Positions 38,283 to 45,703 of a stretch of DNA of 60,577 nucleotides are shown here, piece by piece. The translations under genes were made by a program, and so were the position numbers. The stretch covers positions 1 to 60,577 of the forward strand of contig WBUN01000030.1 in NCBI GenBank assembly GCA_008933705.1, read 5' to 3'. Below the pieces are notes generated by a model. The model saw only the letters and a list, made by a program, of their open reading frames with translations. It was not told where the DNA came from and made no database searches. This DNA is from Hyphomicrobiaceae bacterium. GTDB lineage: Bacteria > Pseudomonadota > Alphaproteobacteria > Rhizobiales > Hyphomicrobiaceae. How positions within the stretch are numbered: the first letter of the stretch is position 1; the number at the start of each line of letters is the position of its first letter.

Positions 38283-38507
38283 TCAATGCCAGTCGGATGG
38301 CGACATGCGTGCGCGCAGGTAGAGATCGAGGCACATGGACGGCCCCCCGAAGAGGGGAAACCGGCATTGACGTTCCCATGCACGCATATCGTAGCGGATC
38401 TCCGGCGTCTCGGCGCTCCTGGCAATTTCTATGAGCAGGCCGCATCGAGGACAATGCCAACGCGCAGGCGCAAGGGCACCGTGCTCCTCGCCGAGTTCCG
38501 AATGCAT
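38283..38507 (-). CDS. Small Cys-containing protein, possible zinc ribbon
   Basis: A 74-residue frame with CPRC (residues 19-22) and further Cys at 48 and 59, ending in SMCLDLYLRARMSPSDW. The spacing could form a small zinc ribbon, and the middle (PEIRYDMRAWERQCRFPLF) looks protein-like. The start (ATG 38507) is uncertain; a longer frame exists. It converges on prfH with a 23-base gap. I do not recognise a family. Confidence 0.45.
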   Translation of the reverse strand: MHSELGEEHGALAPARWHCPRCGLLIEIARSAETPEIRYDMRAWERQCRFPLFGGPSMCLDLYLRARMSPSDWH

Positions 38508-38563
38508 GAGACCGTGCCCCAAGTGGCAGCGCCGCCATAGCCGAGGCGACGCTTGAGTCTCAT

Positions 38564-38573
38564 ATACTAGTAT
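38564..38573. promoter_or_regulatory. Perfect palindrome ATACTAGTAT, candidate GntR operator
   Basis: A ten-base AT-rich palindrome in a GC-rich context, about 95 bases upstream of the GntR-family gene. It is a plausible autoregulatory site, but this is inference from position and symmetry only. Confidence 0.4.
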
Positions 38574-38667
38574 CTGATCGGACCAGCAATGACGCATTCG
38601 TGCTTCGCGCTATTCTGTGGCTGCGCTACCATAGTGCGGATGCAATGGTGCAGGAGGGCGAAAAGTC

Positions 38668-39339
38668 TTGCCGGACAGAGCTTTCGTGCGGCCGCGCTCT
38701 CTGGCGGAGCAGGCAGCGGAGCAAATCCGCCATCGCATTGTGAACGGTGATTTCCAGCTCGGAGAAGCCTTGTCCGAGACCGCCCTGGCATCCGAGCTCG
38801 GCGTCAGCAAGACGCCGATCCGGGAAGCCTTCCTGAGGCTCAAGACGGAAGGCCTCGTCGACGTTCAGCCGCAACGCGGCACATTCGTGTTTCAGATCGA
38901 TCACGACGAGGCGCGCGTTCTGAGCGACTTCCGCGACGTTCTGGAGATCGCGGCACTGCGCCAGACCATGCGCGAGAATGCGCCCGGATTGGCTCGTCTG
39001 TTGAAGCCGATCATCAGCGAGATGAAGACTGTGTTGGCCCGCAAAGACACGCGGCGCTACCGAGCGCTCGACGACCAATTCCATAGGCGTCTCATAGACT
39101 ACTGCGGCAACGCGTATCTTTCCGAGGCGTACGCAACGATCGCCTTCCGCATACAGGCTCTGCGCAACAGGCTGTCGCAGGATCCGCGCCTCAATGCCAA
39201 ATCCCTGCAGGAGCATCAGGCCCTGGTGCGGCTGATCGAGCGCGGCGCGACCTCCGAAGCCGTTGGCGTTCTGCGCAGGCATATCGCCCGGACGCCCAAG
39301 GACTACGCGAAGACCCTGGTGGCTTGCTGCAAGAAGTGA
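38668..39339 (+). CDS. GntR-family regulator, FCD (FadR) subgroup
   Basis: A 223-residue transcription factor. The winged helix-turn-helix is at residues 12-75: SLAEQAAEQIRHRIVNGDF, then LSETALASELGVSKTPIREAFLRLKTEGLV. The C-terminal all-helical FCD ligand domain contains the metal-site residues in DDQFHRRLIDYCGN and later EHQALVRLIERG. The start is TTG at 38668, with AGGAGGG nine bases upstream; no in-frame ATG lies nearby. Regulated genes are unknown; the downstream gene on the same strand is a PLC-like/DUF4332 fusion. Confidence 0.88.
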   Translation: MPDRAFVRPRSLAEQAAEQIRHRIVNGDFQLGEALSETALASELGVSKTPIREAFLRLKTEGLVDVQPQRGTFVFQIDHDEARVLSDFRDVLEIAALRQTMRENAPGLARLLKPIISEMKTVLARKDTRRYRALDDQFHRRLIDYCGNAYLSEAYATIAFRIQALRNRLSQDPRLNAKSLQEHQALVRLIERGATSEAVGVLRRHIARTPKDYAKTLVACCKK

Positions 39340-39467
39340 AGGCGCCCACGCCCTTTCCCCCAAGCGAACCAGCCGAGAACCTGGGGATAGTCGCGTTCCC
39401 CGCGCCCTGCGACTCGAGCTAACGTCCGCGCCTGCCGTGGCCCCTGCCTCATCCGGAAACGCGCCCC

Positions 39468-41135
39468 ATGAACATCCTCTTTCACATTGTTTACGCCGCG
39501 CACGCCTCCGGTACCCACCACAAGCTGGCGCTCGATGCCCTGCGGCACCTCAATTGCGTCGATGCCGACCTGTGGCAGCGCCTGTTCCTGGCCAACGCGA
39601 AGCTGTATCTCGACGGCTCCAAGGCACCCGACAACGAATTCAAGGACTTCAAGAACCACGTGCTGCACACGCGTGACGGCTACTGGGGCGGTGCGCCGGA
39701 GAAGGTTCGGAGCTGGTACCAGCATCTCGTCGAGGCACTGGCGCAGCAGGACTGGCACACGGCAGTCTATTGCGCCGGCGTGCTCAGTCACTACTACACT
39801 GACCCACTGCACCCCTTCCATACTGCGCAATCGGAGGCCGAGAACAACATCCACCGCGCGGTGGAATGGAGCATATGCAAAGCCTATGACGAACTCAGGG
39901 ACCTTGGTCGAAATGACTTCCGCAACATGGATGTCAACATCTCGTCCGATCCCAACTGGCTCGCCCATCTCGTGTGCGACGGAGCGGAGATGGCCAATGG
40001 CTACTACGAGAAGCTGATCGCCCACTACGACATCCAGCGCGGCATCAATGACCCGCCGGCCGGACTTGATCGCGTTGCCAAGCGGATCGTCTCTGAGCTG
40101 ATCTGGTATGCAGCCTTGAGCTACGCAGCCGTGCTGGCGCGGGCTATCGACGAATCCAATGCGCACCCGCCACAGGTGACGCTTACGCCGGCCATCCTTC
40201 TGGCGACGGTCCAGGTCCCCTTCAAGCTCATCGCACGTCGCATTGCCGATGCCGAGGAGCGCCGTGTCGTCGAGCGCATGTATGACGAGTTGATCGCGAC
40301 GGGCACGGTGGATAGGAACTTGCCCGAGGACGATCGCACGGTGCGCGATCTGCATGCGGCCGAGGTTCTCGCCAAGCGGCCGCCGCATCCTGACGCCTCC
40401 AAGATCTTTCCTTTCCGCCCGCGCGAGCGCGTCGTCACGCGCATCGAGCAGAAACGCGCGGCACGCGGCTCCACGTCACCGGCAGGCAATGTGGTTGCGC
40501 TGCACACTGCGCCGCCTCCGGTTTCCGCACCCGTCCCTGCGCCCGCGCCAGCCGTCGTGCGTAACGAGAGCTCACCAGTCGCCGAGGCGCCGGCAGCCGT
40601 GCGCCCAAGAGCCGGACTCACGGATCGCCTGGATCGCCTTACCGTGGCGCCTCTGGCACCGCGTACACCGCGTCAGGAGGCTCCGGCGGTCGCATCCGCT
40701 TCCGAGCCGCGCTTCCATCTCGCACTTGATCAGGACGTCGTCGATGCGCCGACGATCGGACCGAAGACAGCCGAGCGGCTCAACCCACACGGCGTCAAGA
40801 CGGTGCGGGACCTCCTGAAGGCCGACCCAGTTGCTCTCTCGGTGCTCATGAACGCACGCACCATAACGCCTGCCACGATCACCGACTGGCAGGATCAGGC
40901 GAAGCTGGTCTGCACGGTTCCGGGACTGCGCGGCACGCATGCGCAATTGCTGGTCGGCGCCGGATACCGCTCAGCCGACACGATCGCCGCGGCAGAGGCG
41001 GAGAAACTCTGCGCGGACGTCCTGGCTTTTGCCACCTCGCCGGCCGGTCAGCGTGTGCTGCGCAACGGCGACCCGCCGGACATCGAGAAGATCAAAGGCT
41101 GGCTTGAGGCTGCGCTGAGCGTCAAGGCGGCCTAA
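39468..41135 (+). CDS. Zn-dependent phospholipase C-like domain fused to DUF4332
   Basis: A 555-residue protein. The N-terminal 250 residues are all-helical and carry metal-ligand motifs of the zinc-dependent phospholipase C/S1-P1 nuclease fold: THHKLALDAL (H17, H18), PDNEFKDFKNHVLH (D55, H64, H67) and LSHYYTDPLHPFHTAQSEAE (H108, D112, H115, H118). No signal peptide is visible. A Pro/Ala-rich linker (about 335-410) leads to a C-terminal DUF4332 domain with helix-hairpin-helix character (PTIGPKTAERLNPHGVKTV, VPGLRGTHAQLLVGAGY). Substrate could be a phospholipid or nucleic acid; the cytoplasmic look and HhH domain lean to the latter. Confidence 0.8.
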   Translation: MNILFHIVYAAHASGTHHKLALDALRHLNCVDADLWQRLFLANAKLYLDGSKAPDNEFKDFKNHVLHTRDGYWGGAPEKVRSWYQHLVEALAQQDWHTAVYCAGVLSHYYTDPLHPFHTAQSEAENNIHRAVEWSICKAYDELRDLGRNDFRNMDVNISSDPNWLAHLVCDGAEMANGYYEKLIAHYDIQRGINDPPAGLDRVAKRIVSELIWYAALSYAAVLARAIDESNAHPPQVTLTPAILLATVQVPFKLIARRIADAEERRVVERMYDELIATGTVDRNLPEDDRTVRDLHAAEVLAKRPPHPDASKIFPFRPRERVVTRIEQKRAARGSTSPAGNVVALHTAPPPVSAPVPAPAPAVVRNESSPVAEAPAAVRPRAGLTDRLDRLTVAPLAPRTPRQEAPAVASASEPRFHLALDQDVVDAPTIGPKTAERLNPHGVKTVRDLLKADPVALSVLMNARTITPATITDWQDQAKLVCTVPGLRGTHAQLLVGAGYRSADTIAAAEAEKLCADVLAFATSPAGQRVLRNGDPPDIEKIKGWLEAALSVKAA

Positions 41136-41190
41136 GCCGCCTGCCGGCGCGGCGGGGCCTTGAGCACAACATCACGCTCGCGGGCGAGCG

Positions 41191-42171
41191 CTACTGCGCT
41201 GGCGAGAAGCCCGAAGCCTTCACCGCAGGCGCCCACAGCTCCGAATCCGCCTTCTGGATTCGCGCCAGCTCAGCCGCGGACGTCCCGGTCGGCACCAGCC
41301 CGAACGCAAGCAACCGCGCTTTCACCTCGGGCGTCTGCACCGCTGCGATGATCGCCTTGCTCAGGCGTTCGACCGTGTCCGGGGGCGTCTTGGCCGGGGC
41401 AAAGATGCCGTACCAGCCGGAGCCCTGAATGTTGTAACCGGCCTCCTTGAAGGTCGGGATATCGGCAAGGAAGGGCGAGCGCTGCTTGTCGGAGGTGGCA
41501 AGGACGCGAATGCGGCCGCTCTTGTGCATCTCCAGCACGTCGCTCGTCGTCGTGAACACGATCGGGATCTGCCCTCCGACGAGGTCTGTGAGCGCTGCCG
41601 CAGACCCGCGATAGCCGACATGACGCAGGTCGAGACCAGCGGCCTGGCCGAACGAGACGGCGAAGAAGTGCGGCAGCGTCCCGGCGGCCGGCGTGCCATA
41701 GTTTCCCTGGCCCGGATTGGCCTTCACCCAGGCGACCAGGTCCTTGACCGTCTTTCCTGATACCTGCGGACCCACGGCAATTGCGAAATCAAAGGTTGCG
41801 ACTTGCGATACGGGCTGGAAGTCGGCAATCGGATCATAGCCCAGCGTCGTGTAGACATGCTGGTAGACCGACATCGGCGCCACTGGGGTCAACAGCAGCG
41901 TCTTGCCGTCCGGCGCTGCGCCCTTGACCGCCTGCACGCCGATGCGACCGGCTGCGCCGGTTCTGTTCTCCACGATCACCGGTTGGTTGAGAGCGGTACG
42001 CATATGCTCCGCAAGCAGCCGCGCGAGCGCGTCACCGGAACCGCCGGCCGCAAATGGGAAGATGATGCGGATCGGCTGCTCGACGAGCTGTGCGCGGGTT
42101 GGAATCGAAAGCAAAACCGCAAGGGTCGCAATGCCGGCGATCGCCAAACCGAGCATACGGAAGCCTCTCAT
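41191..42171 (-). CDS. TctC/Bug-type tricarboxylate transporter binding protein
   Basis: A 326-residue periplasmic solute-binding protein with a signal peptide (LGLAIAGIATLAVLLSIPTRAQ). IRIIFPFAAGGSGDALARLL and VIVENRTGAAGRIGVQAV are the Bug-family ligand loops; GYDPIADFQPVSQVA and DIPTFKEAGY follow as expected. GGAGG lies upstream of the ATG. The TctA/TctB membrane partners are not in the window, as is common for Bug proteins. Ligand unknown, probably a carboxylate; it may act with the sulfatase-type hydrolase upstream on the same strand. Confidence 0.9.
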   Translation of the reverse strand: MRGFRMLGLAIAGIATLAVLLSIPTRAQLVEQPIRIIFPFAAGGSGDALARLLAEHMRTALNQPVIVENRTGAAGRIGVQAVKGAAPDGKTLLLTPVAPMSVYQHVYTTLGYDPIADFQPVSQVATFDFAIAVGPQVSGKTVKDLVAWVKANPGQGNYGTPAAGTLPHFFAVSFGQAAGLDLRHVGYRGSAAALTDLVGGQIPIVFTTTSDVLEMHKSGRIRVLATSDKQRSPFLADIPTFKEAGYNIQGSGWYGIFAPAKTPPDTVERLSKAIIAAVQTPEVKARLLAFGLVPTGTSAAELARIQKADSELWAPAVKASGFSPAQ

Positions 42172-42248
42172 AGCCTATTGTCCTCCCCAATTTCCCTTTT
42201 GTTTGCCGCTTGTCTAAACGATATTCGCCGCCTGCCCCCAGTCTAGCT

Positions 42249-43898
42249 TCATTCCTTGCTCCCGAGATAGGCGCTCCAGAACTCGTCGGAAACGTCGCGT
42301 TCATCCCATACGCCGATGAGGATGCCCTTGCGCTGCGACTGGCCACGTGCTTCGCGAATCTGTTGTTCGGATCGCGTCGTGCGCTGCGACAGGCGCAATC
42401 CCCATTCCGCCAGAGCTGCGGCAAGGCGGCGGCGCTCTCCGTCGCAGGCGGGATCCTCGCCGAGGTCGCGCAGCTCTTCGGGGTCGGCCGCCATGTCGTA
42501 GAGCATGGGCCGAAAGCCCAGCGCGTGCACATACTTCCAGCGCTTGTCGGCAACCATGAACAGGCGGGCATCGCGCGGCGCCACGCCGAGCTTGGCTGCA
42601 GCAGGCAGCATCGAATAGTCATACTCGCTGAAGGCGAATTGGCGCCAGGCCGTCGGTATCTCTCCGCGCAGGAAGGGCGCAAGCGAATGCCCCTCCAGCC
42701 GGTGCGACTGGCTCACCGGATCGCCGCCTACAGCCTCCAGGAAGGTCGGCGCCAAATCGATGGTCTCGACCAGCTCGTCGCACACACCGCCACGCGCCCG
42801 GTCACAGACCGGCGAGGGATCGTAGATGAGGAGCGGCACCTTCACGGAAGGCTCGTGGAAGAGATCCTTCTCGCCCAGCCAGTGGTCGCCCAGGTAGTCA
42901 CCGTGGTCGGACGTGAACACGATCATGGTGTTGTCGAACAGGCCGCGCTCCTGCATGAAGCGGAACAGCACGCCGAGCTGGTCATCGATCTGCTTGATCA
43001 AGCCCATATAGACCGGAATCACTGTCTCGCGCACCTCATCACGCGAGAAGGCGACGCTGACGCGATGGCTCATGAACGCGCCATAGACGGGATGAGGGTC
43101 GGCCCGCTCCTCTTCGCTGCGCACGGCCGGTATCACATCCTTTGCAGCGAACATGTCGTTGTAGGGCGCGGGCGCGATGTAAGGCCAGTGCGGTTTGATG
43201 TAAGAGAGATGCAGACACCAAGGTTCGTCGCCGGCCTCGGTGATGAAGTCCATGGCGCGCCGCGTCATGTACGGCGTCTCGGAGTCTTCCTCCCTGACGC
43301 GCGCAGGCTTGGCGGCGTGGCGCATCGCCCACCCGGACGCCAGTGCGTTGCCTTCGTCCTGCGCGGCATTTGCCCAGTCGTGCCACGGATTGGCACCGAG
43401 GTAGCCCTTTTCGTTCAGATACTGGTTGTAGCGCGGTATCTGTGGATCGTAGCGCCCCTCAGGGCCGACGCCGTGCAAGCCATCGTCGCGCTCGTAGGGA
43501 TCAAAGCCGCATTCCGAGACGCGCACGCCGATGATCGAATTGGGGTCGATGCCCAGACGCTCCATGCCCTCCACATCCGCGCGCATATGCGTCTTGCCCA
43601 CCAACACGGCCCGCAGACCGAGGGGACGCAAATAGTCACCCAGCGTCATTTCGCCGACTTTGAGCGGGAACCCGTTCCACGCCGCGCCGTGCGATTGCAC
43701 GTAGCGGCCGGTATAGAAGCTCATGCGCGAGGCGCCGCAGACCGGAGACTGCACGTAGGCGCGGGTGAAGCGCACGCCCTTCGATGCCAGCGCATCGATA
43801 TTGGGCGTATGCAGTCTGGGATGGCCTGCGCAGGACAAGTAGTCCCAGCGCAGCTGGTCACACATGATGAAGAGGATGTTCCTTGTGCGGCGGGTCAC
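42249..43898 (-). CDS. Sulfatase / phosphonate monoester hydrolase-like enzyme
   Basis: A 549-residue alkaline phosphatase-superfamily hydrolase. NILFIMCDQLRWDYLSCAGH (metal Asp), then SPVCGASRMSFYTGRYV (about 51-67) with the CxAxR formylglycine motif, KTHMRADVEG, SDHGDYLGDHWLGEKDLFHEPS with the second metal set. The layout and lack of signal peptide suit phosphonate monoester hydrolase or arylsulfatase-like enzymes. I chose the GTG at 43898 (VTRRTRNILF); a TTG at 43931, directly after the upstream stop, is the alternative. Lies in a leftward row with an HhH-repeat gene upstream and a TctC gene downstream. Confidence 0.85.
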   Translation of the reverse strand: MTRRTRNILFIMCDQLRWDYLSCAGHPRLHTPNIDALASKGVRFTRAYVQSPVCGASRMSFYTGRYVQSHGAAWNGFPLKVGEMTLGDYLRPLGLRAVLVGKTHMRADVEGMERLGIDPNSIIGVRVSECGFDPYERDDGLHGVGPEGRYDPQIPRYNQYLNEKGYLGANPWHDWANAAQDEGNALASGWAMRHAAKPARVREEDSETPYMTRRAMDFITEAGDEPWCLHLSYIKPHWPYIAPAPYNDMFAAKDVIPAVRSEEERADPHPVYGAFMSHRVSVAFSRDEVRETVIPVYMGLIKQIDDQLGVLFRFMQERGLFDNTMIVFTSDHGDYLGDHWLGEKDLFHEPSVKVPLLIYDPSPVCDRARGGVCDELVETIDLAPTFLEAVGGDPVSQSHRLEGHSLAPFLRGEIPTAWRQFAFSEYDYSMLPAAAKLGVAPRDARLFMVADKRWKYVHALGFRPMLYDMAADPEELRDLGEDPACDGERRRLAAALAEWGLRLSQRTTRSEQQIREARGQSQRKGILIGVWDERDVSDEFWSAYLGSKE

Positions 43899-43931
43899 GG
43901 CGCGGCCATCAGGCGATGCATGCGGTCCCAA

Positions 43932-45497
43932 TCACGTCTTGAGCCGGCTGGTCTCGACCTCTCCGCGATCCACACGACGCGAAAACTCCGTAGCTCCGCC
44001 GGAAGCGAGGATACGCGCCTGCTCGATCCAGTTTTCCCGCTCGATGCGACCCTTGAAATCGAGCAGGTGGCTGACGCGCTCGATATCCGCAGCAGACCAG
44101 TTCGCAATCTGCTCGTAGGATACGACGCCCATGGAATTGAGCCTCTTCTCGATGAGCACGCCGATGCCGCGGATGCGCTTGAGGTCCTCGAGCGCCGCAG
44201 AGCGCAACACTTTGTTCTGCGCCCCGGCCCGCTGAGCCGCCTCGGGGCCGGGCTCGGGATTCTGATAGGCCTGCGAACGAACGGAGCGTAACGCGCCGAG
44301 ATCAGGATTGGCCCCGCGCCCATCGGGAGCCTTGGCGGCGGCGTGCTCGCGGATGGCGTCAGCCAGCTTGGCTGGCCGCAGAGCAGCAGAAGGCTCCTCG
44401 CCGCGCATGCGGCGATCGAAGTCGCGCGAGAACGCGGTGTCGCCGCCACGGCTCAGTATCTGCGCCTGCTCCACCCAGTTCTCGCGCGCGATGCGCCCGC
44501 TGGCGGCAAGCTGGCGGTCGAAGCGGTCGACATCCGCCGGCGACCAGTGTGCGATCTGCGAATAGCGGGTGACGCCCAGCGCACTCAGCCGCTGCTCCGT
44601 CTGCGCGTCAATGCCGCCGATCCTCTGCAGATTGTCACGGGCTGCAGGTGCGACCGGGCGCACCGGGACGGCGGGAGTCGGCTCCGGACCGGCTGTCGCA
44701 GCAGGCAGCGGTTGGGAGGCTGGCGCGCCAGTCGCCTCGCTCCTGCGCGGCTCGGCAAATGCGGCACGCTCGGCCACATGGGCGGGTTGCGGCTTCGCTT
44801 CCGCCCTCACGGGCGTTACGGGCATGATAATGTCCGCGGCAACCGCCGCAGCACCACCCGTCGCAGGACGCGGCTGGAGTGTCACCTGCGGCTTGACCTC
44901 CACCGCAGCGGCGACCTTGCCGGGCGGGGCTGGAGGCAGGGCAGCACGCTCGCCTTCGTCGGGCGTCGGCAGCGCAGTTGCACCTTCGCCGCGCGCACGA
45001 CGCATCGAGTAGAAGGTCTCTCCGCCCTTGGCCAGGACTTGCGCCTGCTCGATCCAGTTCTCCTGGCTGATGCGGCCCTTGAGTCCCAGGGCGTGATCGA
45101 CGCGCGCGACATCGGCGTGCAGCCATCCAGCGATTTGATCGTAGCGCCGTACGCCGAGCTTGTTGAGACCGGCCTCCAGCGCCTCATCGATGAGACGAAT
45201 GCGCTTGAGGTCTTGTGCGGGAGTCTCGCCCGCCGCGGCCGCAGACGGCACGGGAGCAGGCGACGGCGGGGGAGCTGCGGGGGGTGCGGGCTTCGCCGAA
45301 CGCGCGTCCTCGGCAGCACTGCGCCCGAACGGAGCAACTGTACGCTGGGCCATGTCCGGCAGGGGGTCGACGCGCCGCTCCGCCACCTCGGGCATGGCTG
45401 GCCTGAACAGGCCGCGCCGGATCAGACATGCGGCCATAGCGCCCAAGAAATATGCCGCCGCCATCAGCAGCAGCGTCTGCACAGACAACGCAACCAT
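43932..45497 (-). CDS. Membrane-anchored protein with three HhH-like repeats
   Basis: A 521-residue protein. An N-terminal transmembrane helix (QTLLLMAAAYFLGAMAACLI, 7-26) is followed by long Pro/Ala-rich linkers separating three copies of a 71-residue module at 96-166, 289-359 and 438-508. Each copy reads approximately L-x-R-I-x-x-I-D..E..L..LGV..Y.QIA.W..AD..R......GRI..ENWIEQA.IL..GG.T.FS. The helix-hairpin-helix-like start and ENWIEQA end match the flap-endonuclease-1-like/NuoE C-terminal-type domain of Rhizobiales. No catalytic residues are evident, so binding of nucleic acid or protein is more likely than nuclease activity. Confidence 0.8.
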   Translation of the reverse strand: MVALSVQTLLLMAAAYFLGAMAACLIRRGLFRPAMPEVAERRVDPLPDMAQRTVAPFGRSAAEDARSAKPAPPAAPPPSPAPVPSAAAAGETPAQDLKRIRLIDEALEAGLNKLGVRRYDQIAGWLHADVARVDHALGLKGRISQENWIEQAQVLAKGGETFYSMRRARGEGATALPTPDEGERAALPPAPPGKVAAAVEVKPQVTLQPRPATGGAAAVAADIIMPVTPVRAEAKPQPAHVAERAAFAEPRRSEATGAPASQPLPAATAGPEPTPAVPVRPVAPAARDNLQRIGGIDAQTEQRLSALGVTRYSQIAHWSPADVDRFDRQLAASGRIARENWVEQAQILSRGGDTAFSRDFDRRMRGEEPSAALRPAKLADAIREHAAAKAPDGRGANPDLGALRSVRSQAYQNPEPGPEAAQRAGAQNKVLRSAALEDLKRIRGIGVLIEKRLNSMGVVSYEQIANWSAADIERVSHLLDFKGRIERENWIEQARILASGGATEFSRRVDRGEVETSRLKT

Positions 45498-45536
45498 GAC
45501 TCAACACCCCCAAAACGCGCAGGCACCCGTGGCAGG

Positions 45537-45644
45537 TCAAGACTTGCTGTTCCCGGCCCTACCACAGGACAGCCAGCCGACGATCAGCCCGACGGCAAAA
45601 GCGGCCAACAGCCACCAGAAGAGCTTGTAGAGCAGAAAGTCCAT
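45537..45644 (-). CDS. 35-residue single-span membrane peptide
   Basis: A short frame, MDFLLYKLFWWLLAAFAVGL followed by IVGWLSCGRAGNSKS, with one transmembrane helix and a conserved-looking GWLSCG end. It lies 39 bases upstream of the HhH-repeat gene and 59 bases after the OmpA-like gene, all on the minus strand. Similar tiny membrane genes occur at this place in other Rhizobiales. Function unknown. Confidence 0.6.
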   Translation of the reverse strand: MDFLLYKLFWWLLAAFAVGLIVGWLSCGRAGNSKS

Positions 45645-45703
45645 GGCCGTTTCCCCGAGATGCGCTGTTTCCTCGCCCCATTCTACATCGGTCAAATCGC
45701 GAA

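Noticed and set aside
42210..44291. Plus-strand open frame of 693 codons opposite the sulfatase-type gene
   Set aside because: Antisense to an enzyme with an intact formylglycine motif and metal ligands; the translation is His/Arg/Ala-rich low-complexity shadow.
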